A stretch of DNA of 5,723 nt, taken from positions 1 through 5,723 of the forward strand of contig JBFYSV010000244.1 of assembly GCA_041301185.1 (NCBI GenBank). Direction: 5' to 3'. This stretch comes from JAQBDA01 sp041301185. Its GTDB lineage: Bacteria > Chloroflexota > Anaerolineae > Anaerolineales > UBA4823. Both the position numbers and the translations under genes were made by a program. The first letter of the stretch is position 1, and every line of letters starts with the position of its first letter. Below, piece after piece: positions 1 through 5,723 of this stretch. The notes beneath the pieces were generated by a model. It was given only the letters and a program-made list of their open reading frames with translations, was not told the DNA's origin and made no database searches.

Positions 1-2752
1 CAAGTAAAAAGATTATCGGAGTCCAAGCAAAAAGGTAGACCCACTCCTGCACGCCGATCGGGCCAGTGTTAAAGGTGGGCTGTAAGAACGGCACATAGAT
101 GAGTATCCCCAGTAATACCAATTCCACCACGATACCCCATAAAACCAGACGATTGGTAAATAACCCAATGCGAAACACCGAAATCAGGTCGGTCCGGCAG
201 CCCATCACAGCGCCAACCTGGGTGACAACTACGCCTGCCAGGGTCATTGTTGTCGCCATCATGTACAGGGTGCCCTCAGAAGCCAGAGGCACAGCCGGCC
301 AGCCTTGCAGCCAGTTAAAGTAAAAGTAAGCTGACATTGAAGCTACCGATTCAATCATGCCATACCATAATAATGCTTTGCCAAGGAGTTTTGCATTTAA
401 TAAGGGTTCTTTCTGAGAACGAGGCGGGCGCTTCATAATGCCGGCCTCGGGTGGTTCTGAACCCAATCCAATTGCAGGCACCATATCGGTTCCCAGGTCA
501 ATTGCCAATACCTGCATCACAGTCAGAGGCAGGGGGATCAATCCACGTGAGAAAAGAAACACTATAAATGGCACAGCTTCAGCCATATTGCTGTTAAAGA
601 CATAAACCGCGAACTTGCGGATATTGGAATAGACTGCCCGCCCTTCTTCGATTGCATAGACAATTGAGGCAAAATTATCATCGGTCAGGATCATATCTGC
701 GGCTTCTTTAGCAACATCGGTGCCAGCCAGACCCATCGCAACACCAATATCGGCCTTTTTTAAAGCAGGGGCATCATTAACCCCATCACCAGTCACCGCA
801 ACGATCTCGCCTAATTCTTTGAGCATCGTAACGACGCGCAGCTTATGCTCCGGGGCTACCCGGGCAAAGATTACCTCTTGCTTTAATACTTCTTTCAGCG
901 CTTGATCGCTGAGGGCATCCAGATCTACGCCTGTGATAACCTTCGGTTCAGCAGTTTTTAAGATCCCAATGCGTCGGGCGATGGATTCGGCAGTCAGACC
1001 ATAATCGCCTGTGATCATGATGATATGAACGCCAGCGCTGTGACACATGTGGACCGCCTCAGCAACTTCTGGACGAGGTGGGTCCATCATCGCCATCAGG
1101 CCCAGGAACACGAGCTCACACTCTATCGATTCTGGTGTGTACTCATAACCCGCTTCAGGCAAGCGTCGCTGGGCGAGGGCCAACACCCGCAAGCCGTTTC
1201 TAGCGTACTCGTCATTGGCAGCGAGGATCTTCAGGCGTAATGCTTGATCTAAAGGATTGTCCTGCTCAGCTTGTCTGACTTGAGTGCATAAGGACAGCAA
1301 CTCTTTCGGCGCACCTTTCACATAAACCAGTTGGGTATCCCGTTCTTTATGGATAGTGCTCATCCGTTTACGTCGTGAATCAAACGGCAGCTCCCGGATA
1401 CGGGGCAAGCGTTGAGCTTCAGATTCCAGATCCAGTCCGCCTTTCTGGGAAGCCACTCGCAAGGCTGCCTCGGTGGGATCGCCAAGGACCGTCCATTTAG
1501 TAGTTTCGTCATTGGGCGGTAATAAACGGGCATTGTTGCACAAACCAGCAGCCATCAGCAAGCTATGAAGATCATCCTTCCATGGAGTTAATTCAGCAGC
1601 GGCTCGTCCATCCGGCACGCCATCCAACTGGATCTGTCCTTGGGGGGAATATCCGACACCTGTCACTGTGAAACTATTTCCTGGAAGCCAGATAGCACTT
1701 ACCGTCATTTCATTCTGTGTCAACGTGCCAGTCTTATCGGTGCATATGACCGTAGTGCTACCCAGCGTCTCCACTGCAGAGAGCCGTTTGATTAAGGCAT
1801 TCCTGCGAGCCATGCGTTGTACGCCCATCGCCAATGATAATGTTACGGTTGGCAGCATCCCCTCTGGCACGAAAGCCACGATCATGCCCATGGCAAAGAT
1901 GAAACTTTCCGCCAGATCCACGCCAGCGACAAATATTCCCAGGACAAAAAAGAAAAAGCCGATACTGGTAGCCATGATGGTTACCAACTTGGTCACCCGC
2001 GCCATTTCCTTTTGAAGAGGGCTGAGCTGTTCGCCTACCGCCTGAGTCAGGTGGGCAATCTTGCCAAACTCCGTATCCATACCAGTAGCAAACACCAGGG
2101 CTTTGCCAACCCCGGCTGCAACGGTGGTGCCGGCAAATATCAGATTCGGCAATTCGGGCCGGGTCAGATCCTCCTGCAGGACGGCTTCTCTGGTCTTGCG
2201 CACTGGATTCGATTCCCCGCTCAGGGTAGATTGGTCAACACGCAACTCATTTTCCAAAATAAGACGTGCGTCGGCAGAGATGCGATCGCCTTCTTCTACC
2301 AAGATGACGTCCCCCGGCACCAGCTCCTCCACCAGAATACGTTGCTCAGCGCTGTCTCTCAAGACTCGAGCGTAGGAGGGCAAAAGCCCGCGCAGCGCCT
2401 CGGTGGCTTTCTCGGCTTTGAACTCTTGCCAGAAAGAGAATGCACCGTTGATGATATTGACCATCCAGATGGCAATCCCCAGTTGGGGCATCTGGGCGAT
2501 AAATCCAACAAGGCCACCAACCCAGAGCAAGATCGCCATCACATGGGTGAAATTTGCCAGAAACCTAAGCCACAGCGGTTTGCCCTTGATCTTGGTGATG
2601 ACATTCGAGCCATATCGCTGAAGGCGCAACTGGGCTTCGTCATTCGACAGCCCTTCTGGCCCTGACGCTACAACAGCAAAGGCTTCTGAGACCGGTAAGG
2701 TATGGATAATGTTGGAAGGGGATTTATCCGAGGCAGGGATGGATACGGTCAT
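1..2752 (-). CDS. Cation-transporting P-type ATPase, type II, Na,K-ATPase-like (3' end outside window)
   Basis: Membrane pump that couples ATP hydrolysis to cation transport. The frame is open for 917 codons from ATG 2752-2750 to the window edge; an in-frame TAA four codons upstream fixes the 5' limit. Order: N-terminal cation-ATPase domain (about 15-60), M1-M2 (about 65-107), actuator domain with SGES (178-181) in place of the usual TGES, M3-M4 with VPEG (295-298), phosphorylation motif DKTGTLT (Asp339), nucleotide domain with GDPTEA, PFDS and KGAP (Lys479), hinge motif TGDGVNDAP (Asp656), then M5-M10. Ion-site residues seen: Glu297 (M4), Asn722 and Glu725 (M5), Asp752 and Asp756 in IDLGTDMVP (M6), Gln845 (M8). 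M5-M6 and the following IMKRPPR stretch resemble Na,K-ATPase alpha (type IIC) more than SERCA/PacL. Ala848 sits where Na,K-ATPase has Asp926. Probably 15-30 C-terminal residues are missing. No beta-subunit gene is visible. No clear Shine-Dalgarno precedes the ATG. The transported ion is uncertain: Na+, K+, Ca2+ or H+ are possible. Confidence 0.95.
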   Translation of the reverse strand, partial: MTVSIPASDKSPSNIIHTLPVSEAFAVVASGPEGLSNDEAQLRLQRYGSNVITKIKGKPLWLRFLANFTHVMAILLWVGGLVGFIAQMPQLGIAIWMVNIINGAFSFWQEFKAEKATEALRGLLPSYARVLRDSAEQRILVEELVPGDVILVEEGDRISADARLILENELRVDQSTLSGESNPVRKTREAVLQEDLTRPELPNLIFAGTTVAAGVGKALVFATGMDTEFGKIAHLTQAVGEQLSPLQKEMARVTKLVTIMATSIGFFFFVLGIFVAGVDLAESFIFAMGMIVAFVPEGMLPTVTLSLAMGVQRMARRNALIKRLSAVETLGSTTVICTDKTGTLTQNEMTVSAIWLPGNSFTVTGVGYSPQGQIQLDGVPDGRAAAELTPWKDDLHSLLMAAGLCNNARLLPPNDETTKWTVLGDPTEAALRVASQKGGLDLESEAQRLPRIRELPFDSRRKRMSTIHKERDTQLVYVKGAPKELLSLCTQVRQAEQDNPLDQALRLKILAANDEYARNGLRVLALAQRRLPEAGYEYTPESIECELVFLGLMAMMDPPRPEVAEAVHMCHSAGVHIIMITGDYGLTAESIARRIGILKTAEPKVITGVDLDALSDQALKEVLKQEVIFARVAPEHKLRVVTMLKELGEIVAVTGDGVNDAPALKKADIGVAMGLAGTDVAKEAADMILTDDNFASIVYAIEEGRAVYSNIRKFAVYVFNSNMAEAVPFIVFLFSRGLIPLPLTVMQVLAIDLGTDMVPAIGLGSEPPEAGIMKRPPRSQKEPLLNAKLLGKALLWYGMIESVASMSAYFYFNWLQGWPAVPLASEGTLYMMATTMTLAGVVVTQVGAVMGCRTDLISVFRIGLFTNRLVLWGIVVELVLLGILIYVPFLQPTFNTGPIGVQEWVYLFAWTPIIFLL

Positions 2753-2835
2753 AATTAAAAATCTTTAGATTGCCGGGAAGAGTTCCAGATCCAATCGGAG
2801 GAGAGGGATATAAGCAGGAAAGGCTCACCAAAACC

Positions 2836-2854
2836 AATTATACTTCGAATAATT
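2836..2854. repeat. Small inverted repeat overlapping the ATPase -10 box
   Basis: AATTAT (2836-2841) and ATAATT (2849-2854) are perfect inverted copies separated by 7 bp. The left arm almost coincides with the minus-strand TATAAT. A repressor bound here would block the ATPase promoter, so it may be an operator. Six-bp AT-only arms can occur by chance in such a region. Confidence 0.3.
2837..2842 (-). promoter_or_regulatory. Candidate -10 box of the ATPase promoter
   Basis: The minus strand reads TATAAT here, a perfect sigma70-type -10 hexamer. Transcription would start near 2830 and give a leader of about 78 nt before the ATG at 2752. No good -35 hexamer is found 16-18 bp upstream, so the promoter may be weak or activator-dependent. 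The assignment rests on sequence match and position only. Confidence 0.45.
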
Positions 2855-2961
2855 AGCCAGGGCTCGCGAAAAGCTTCAGACCCTACGCCCCTCCCTATCG
2901 TTTTTGAATGGAATCTGGCCGTTGCACACGTTGCCATCCGGCTAATAACTCTAATTGAGCA

Positions 2962-2970
2962 TGTTACAAT
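2962..2970 (+). promoter_or_regulatory. Candidate extended -10 promoter of the ferredoxin operon
   Basis: TGTTACAAT matches the extended -10 pattern TGnTAnAAT with one difference from consensus (TACAAT for TATAAT). It would start transcription near 2977, about 39 nt upstream of the ferredoxin ATG. There is no convincing -35 hexamer, which extended -10 promoters can do without. Position between divergent genes and ahead of the four-gene row supports it. Confidence 0.35.
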
Positions 2971-3015
2971 TGCCACCATCAAGCTGGATGAGATAAGTGC
3001 TGATACTGACTGATA

Positions 3016-3297
3016 ATGAAGTTCTCCCGATTGTTTAAACAGGAAAAGACCCGCCGGCAGGCCCTGGTACAGGGGTACGTAGTGCCGGAGAACACCCGCT
3101 GCGTGCAGTGCGGGATCTGCTCGTATAACTGCCCGATTAACATTGACGTGCGCCGGCACGCCTGGCTGGGCGAGCCTGTCAAAGACAGCCACTGCCTGAC
3201 GTGCGGCGAGTGTGTGGCGCGCTGCCCGCGCGGGGTGCTGCGCTTTGAGCGCACCAATTTGTTCGATTTGCCGGGGCAGAGCCAGGGAGACGGGTAA
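3016..3297 (+). CDS. Ferredoxin-type protein with two [4Fe-4S] clusters
   Basis: Small (93 aa) cytoplasmic electron carrier. Two classic cluster motifs of the form CxxCxxCxxxCP are present: Cys29, 32, 35, 39 and Cys60, 63, 66, 70. As in bacterial 2x[4Fe-4S] ferredoxins, the last Cys of each motif would probably ligate the other cluster. The 20-residue spacer between motifs is longer than in clostridial ferredoxins and contains a basic patch (DVRRH). The first 20 residues are rich in Lys/Arg (KTRRQ) and could dock on a partner. An in-frame TGA at 3007-3009 leaves ATG 3016 as the first standard start, but no Shine-Dalgarno sits at normal distance. The stop codon directly abuts the oxidoreductase ATG, so the two are almost certainly translationally coupled and the ferredoxin likely exchanges electrons with that flavoprotein. 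It could instead be a fixed subunit of a membrane complex. Confidence 0.93.
   Translation: MKFSRLFKQEKTRRQALVQGYVVPENTRCVQCGICSYNCPINIDVRRHAWLGEPVKDSHCLTCGECVARCPRGVLRFERTNLFDLPGQSQGDG
3284..3289 (+). promoter_or_regulatory. Ribosome binding site of the FAD oxidoreductase
   Basis: AGGGAG lies 8 nt ahead of ATG 3298, inside the end of the ferredoxin gene. Together with the TAA-ATG junction it fixes the oxidoreductase start and points to coupled translation. Confidence 0.7.
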
Positions 3298-4608
3298 ATG
3301 CCTCGCTATGTGATCATCGGCAGCGGGCCGGCGGGTATTGCCGCGGCAGAAGCCATCCGCAGCCAGGATTCCCAGGGGGAGGTAGTGCTGGTCAGCGACG
3401 ACCCGCATGGCTACTATTCTCGCCCGGGTCTGGCGTATTACCTGACCGGGGAGATCCCTGAAGAGTTGCTATTTCCATACCGAGAGACTGATTTTCAGAA
3501 GTTAAGGCTCCGCCAGGTTAAAGCGCGGGTGGTTGGTGCCAGCCTGCAGGAGCACCTGATCCAGCTCCACAGCGGCGAGCAAATCAGGTATGACCGGCTC
3601 TTGATTGCCACTGGCGCGACGGCAGTCCGAGCCACTATCCCCGGAAGCGAGCTGGAGGGGGTGGTGAAGCTGGATAACCTGGAGGATGCCCGGCGCATTT
3701 TGAAAGCAGCCCGCAAGGCGCGGGCGGCGGTCGTTGTTGGGGGCGGGATCACTGCCCTGGAGTTGGTTGAGGGATTAGTGGCGCGCCACGTAAAGACGCA
3801 CTACCTGCTGCGCGGAGACCGCTACTGGAGCAACGTGCTGGACGAGACAGAATCGAGGATTGTCGAGAAGCGGCTGGAAGAAGAGGGTGTAAAGCTCCAC
3901 TACCATACCGAAATCGACCAAATCCTGGGCAAGGACAACCGGGTGACCGGCGTACAAACCCGGGACGGGCAGCAGATTGCCTGCAACCTTGTGGCGTTTG
4001 CGATCGGTATCACGCCGCGCATCGAGCTGGCAGAGCAAGCTGGCCTCCAGGTTGAGCGCGGGGTGCTGGTTGACGAGTATATGCAGTCCAGCGCGCGGGA
4101 TGTCTTTGCTGCGGGAGATGTTGCCCAGGTCTATGACCCAATTTCTGGACGGTCGATCCTGGATAGCCTGTGGGGACTGGCGCGCGAGCAGGGTAAGACA
4201 GCTGGCTTGAATATGGCAGGCATGCAAGTTGCGTATATCAAGCCCATCGCATTCAATGTCACCCGGCTGGCAAATCTGACCACCACGATTATTGGCGCTA
4301 TCGGCGGCGGCAGGGATGGGGATCTGGCGGGCATTGCCCGGGGAGATAGCGAAACCTGGCGCCAGATGCCGGATGCAATTGCCGCGCAGGCAGATTTCGA
4401 TGTCAACCGGATCAGGCTGATGGTGGGCGACCAAACCTTGCTCGGTGCGATCTTGATGGGCGACCAGACGCTTTCTCAGGCGCTCCAGCAGCTCATCTTA
4501 CATCAGGCGAATATCAGCAGCATTCGCCAGCAATTGCTCCAAACGGATGCTTCCCTGGGCGACCTCCTGACGAATTTCTGGATTGAATGGAAGAGGTTAA
4601 ATGCGTAG
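3298..4608 (+). CDS. FAD-dependent pyridine nucleotide-disulfide-type oxidoreductase
   Basis: Cytoplasmic flavoprotein (436 aa) of the NAD(P)H-oxidoreductase fold found in rubredoxin/ferredoxin reductases and the N-terminus of NirB. It should move electrons between NAD(P)H, FAD and a partner, here most likely the adjacent ferredoxin. Visible parts: FAD Rossmann motif GSGPAG (8-13) with Asp34/Asp35 at the end of the second strand; SRPGL (41-45); ATG motif (104-106); second dinucleotide motif GGGITALE (148-155); VFAAGD (269-274), where Asp274 contacts the FAD ribityl chain in the family. The only cysteine is Cys229, so there is no redox-active disulfide. The position after the second strand of the NAD(P) domain that is usually Glu in NADH enzymes is Leu171, followed by Arg172 and Arg175, so NADPH is possible. 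The C-terminal 120 residues, ending FWIEWKRLNA, are more diverged and may form the partner interface. Start fixed by AGGGAG and by abutting the ferredoxin stop. Confidence 0.93.
   Translation: MPRYVIIGSGPAGIAAAEAIRSQDSQGEVVLVSDDPHGYYSRPGLAYYLTGEIPEELLFPYRETDFQKLRLRQVKARVVGASLQEHLIQLHSGEQIRYDRLLIATGATAVRATIPGSELEGVVKLDNLEDARRILKAARKARAAVVVGGGITALELVEGLVARHVKTHYLLRGDRYWSNVLDETESRIVEKRLEEEGVKLHYHTEIDQILGKDNRVTGVQTRDGQQIACNLVAFAIGITPRIELAEQAGLQVERGVLVDEYMQSSARDVFAAGDVAQVYDPISGRSILDSLWGLAREQGKTAGLNMAGMQVAYIKPIAFNVTRLANLTTTIIGAIGGGRDGDLAGIARGDSETWRQMPDAIAAQADFDVNRIRLMVGDQTLLGAILMGDQTLSQALQQLILHQANISSIRQQLLQTDASLGDLLTNFWIEWKRLNA
4589..4596 (+). promoter_or_regulatory. Ribosome binding site of the membrane cytochrome gene
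   Basis: GGAAGAGG ends 4 nt before ATG 4601, within the last codons of the oxidoreductase. A TAA immediately upstream in the same frame (4598-4600) confirms that no earlier start is possible. Confidence 0.7.
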
Positions 4609-5416
4609 CAATCGTGAACTTTGGCTTGCCTTGTTTGCGATTGCGGTCATCACCTTGCTGTACGGGTTTATGGTTGTCGGGCTGGGTGGAATCCCGGCTG
4701 CGCGCGAGTTTTTTGGTCATTCCATCGGCATCCTGGGCTTCTTGTTGATGTTGATGACCGAGACACTCTACTCGCTGCGCAAGCGCACTCGCCGGGCGCA
4801 ATGGGGGCGGATGTCTGCCTGGCTAGATTTCCATATCTTCACCGGGTTGGTCGGACCTTATTTGGTGCTGCTGCATAGCTCGTGGAAGTTTAACGGCCTG
4901 GCAGGCATCGTCATGCTGCTGACGGTGGTGATCGTTGCCAGCGGATTCATCGGCCGGTATATCTATACGGCAGTGCCGCGCACGGCAGACGGCGCTGAAG
5001 TGGAAGCGGGGTTATTGCGGCAGCAGATTGCGCAGCTAGATAATCAGCTCCAGGACCTTCTGGTGGATAGTCCGGAAAGCACCCGCAGTGTGTTGCAGAG
5101 GCTTACCCATCCCCGTGAAGGTGATGGCAGCTCCGTTTCAATGGTTCTAGGCCGTGCCTGGAGCGATATCCGCTTTCGCCGCGAGTGGAAGCGCCTGCGC
5201 AGCCAGGTGGATGCTGAGACACGCGACCGCCTCGACGACTTAAGCCGGCTGATCCAGCGCCGGCGAGTGCTTGACCGCCAGGTCAGCTCCCTGGCAACTG
5301 CCCGGCGAATGCTGGCATTATGGCACGCAGTCCATATCCCAATTGGCATGGTGCTGTTCACTGCCGCGTTCATCCATTCGATCGCCGCGGTGTATTATGC
5401 TACCCTGCTGAGATGA
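4601..5416 (+). CDS. Five-helix membrane protein, probable diheme b-type cytochrome
   Basis: Integral membrane protein (271 aa), proposed to carry electrons across the membrane through two b hemes. Hydrophobic segments lie at about 8-29, 40-58, 75-95, 100-122 and 240-264. The loop after segment 2 (RKRTRR, 60-65) is strongly basic and so probably cytoplasmic, giving N-in topology. Segment 3 has His78 and His92, segment 5 has His245 and His259; both pairs are 14 residues apart, as in cytochrome b and ferric-reductase/NADPH-oxidase domains, where each helix supplies one ligand to each of two stacked hemes. In the predicted topology His78 and His245 face the cytoplasm and His92 and His259 the outside, so the pairs match in depth. 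Residues 126-238 form a long polar, probably helical or coiled-coil cytoplasmic insert. His40 and His242 are possible extra ligands. It overlaps the oxidoreductase by 8 bp and precedes a c-type cytochrome, which supports an electron-transfer role. Family not recognised by name; heme binding is inferred. Confidence 0.85.
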   Translation: MRSNRELWLALFAIAVITLLYGFMVVGLGGIPAAREFFGHSIGILGFLLMLMTETLYSLRKRTRRAQWGRMSAWLDFHIFTGLVGPYLVLLHSSWKFNGLAGIVMLLTVVIVASGFIGRYIYTAVPRTADGAEVEAGLLRQQIAQLDNQLQDLLVDSPESTRSVLQRLTHPREGDGSSVSMVLGRAWSDIRFRREWKRLRSQVDAETRDRLDDLSRLIQRRRVLDRQVSSLATARRMLALWHAVHIPIGMVLFTAAFIHSIAAVYYATLLR

Positions 5417-5479
5417 AAATCACATTTTCCAATTCAAGCCTTGCGGGCGGGTCATTTCGGTGAATAATACGAGACGGAA

Positions 5480-5723
5480 ATGAAAACAGGGCGACTGGGA
5501 TGTTTATCGGCAAGCGGCATTATTGCAACGCTAATCACCCTGCTTATCGTGGGCGGGGTGGCGCTCGCCCGCGGCAACCGGATGTTCAACCCTGGCCCGC
5601 TGAACGACCAGGCAGGTGCGCAGCCGCAAGGAGGCGTTTATTCGCATGCCGAGACCGGCGGGCAGTGTTCGGCTTGCCATACCGCGTGGTGGGAAAGCGA
5701 GACGATGTCTGACCGCTGCTTGC
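5480..5723 (+). CDS. Membrane-anchored c-type cytochrome, N-terminal part (cut by window end)
   Basis: The first 81 codons of an extracytoplasmic heme protein. Residues 13-30 are a hydrophobic helix ending in ALA, either an uncleaved anchor or a signal peptide; no twin-arginine motif is seen. A Pro/Gly/Gln-rich linker follows, then a SHAE element (55-58) and a CSACH heme c site (63-67), whose Cys pair would hold the heme covalently and His67 would be one axial ligand. Cys80 near the window edge has the spacing to begin a second CxxCH, so this is probably a multiheme cytochrome (cytochrome c3/c7-like) rather than a monoheme one. ATG 5480 follows the purine-rich GAGACGGAA. It lies 63 bp after the membrane cytochrome gene with no clear terminator between, so it likely belongs to the same operon and would exchange electrons with the outer heme of that protein. 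Confidence 0.82.
   Translation, partial: MKTGRLGCLSASGIIATLITLLIVGGVALARGNRMFNPGPLNDQAGAQPQGGVYSHAETGGQCSACHTAWWESETMSDRCL

Larger units (their letters stand above)
2753..3015. other. Divergent intergenic region between ATPase and ferredoxin operon
   Basis: This 263-bp stretch separates the leftward ATPase gene from the rightward ferredoxin gene and must carry control signals for both. It is visibly richer in A and T than the operon to its right. A perfect TATAAT on the minus strand lies within a small inverted repeat, and an extended -10-like element lies on the plus strand near the ferredoxin. I see no tRNA, convincing small protein or terminator hairpin. A minus-strand open frame crosses it, but that frame continues through the ferredoxin gene and has no recognisable features. 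Confidence 0.8.

Noticed and set aside
2012..2665. Plus-strand 217-codon open frame opposite the ATPase
   Set aside because: The minus-strand frame encodes well-conserved ATPase M1-M2 and actuator sequence; the plus-strand product is a mirror of that coding register with no family features.
2755..3408. Minus-strand 217-codon open frame covering the intergenic region and ferredoxin
   Set aside because: It lies opposite the ferredoxin gene, whose eight Cys motifs are unmistakable, and opposite the start of the oxidoreductase. Its product has no recognisable domain and no ribosome site.
3775..4434. Minus-strand 219-codon open frame opposite the oxidoreductase
   Set aside because: Antisense to the NAD-binding domain, low-complexity composition and no start signals; a typical shadow in GC-rich DNA.
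4424..4466. Direct repeat of a 10-bp word (TGGGCGACCA) 33 bp apart
   Set aside because: It is in frame and encodes a repeated GDQTL in the oxidoreductase C-terminal domain, so it reflects protein sequence rather than a DNA element.
5417..5479. Possible terminator between the membrane cytochrome and the c-type cytochrome
   Set aside because: No GC-rich stem followed by a T run could be found in this 63-bp gap, so the genes are treated as one operon.
5500..5712. Plus-strand 70-codon open frame near the right end
   Set aside because: It is a shifted frame of the cytochrome gene starting at 5480, which carries the CxxCH heme motif and an N-terminal hydrophobic helix.
1..5723. CRISPR array, tRNA, rRNA, insertion sequence or attachment site
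   Set aside because: No spaced repeats, cloverleaf-like stretch, transposase text or terminal repeats were seen on either strand.

Overview
The window looks like bacterial chromosome. It holds two divergent transcription units that share a 263-bp intergenic region. The gene set (multiheme c-type cytochrome, 8-Cys ferredoxin, stand-alone Na,K-type P-ATPase) and the wording of the cytochrome N-terminus remind me of anaerobic or facultative Chloroflexota (Anaerolineae-like). That is an inference from family resemblance; there is no rRNA or marker gene to settle it.

Left part (1-2752, minus strand): one large gene for a type II cation-transporting P-type ATPase. It is open from its ATG to the window edge with no stop or frameshift, and only the extreme C-terminus is missing. 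Its transmembrane segments 4, 5 and 6 read like animal Na,K-ATPase alpha subunits more than like bacterial Ca2+ pumps, but the aspartate of the third Na+ site is an alanine.

Middle (2753-3015): a short AT-richer divergent promoter region. It has a perfect TATAAT for the ATPase, lying inside a small inverted repeat, and a possible extended -10 element for the rightward genes.

Right part (3016-5723, plus strand): a tightly packed row of four genes. They are a 2x[4Fe-4S] ferredoxin, an FAD/pyridine-nucleotide oxidoreductase (start touching the ferredoxin stop), a five-helix membrane protein (start overlapping the oxidoreductase end by 8 bp), and, after 63 bp, the beginning of a membrane-anchored c-type cytochrome that runs off the window. 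The membrane protein is the most interesting item. It has two histidine pairs of equal spacing (H78/H92 and H245/H259) in two helices, the geometry used by diheme b cytochromes and ferric-reductase/NADPH-oxidase membrane domains. A long charged helical region of about 110 residues separates the two helices.

Taken together, the four genes look like a complete transmembrane electron conduit: NAD(P)H or a ferredoxin partner, FAD, [4Fe-4S] clusters, two stacked b hemes across the membrane, then c hemes outside. Direction and end acceptor cannot be told from the sequence. The ATPase is probably unrelated in function, apart from possible use of the same ion gradients.
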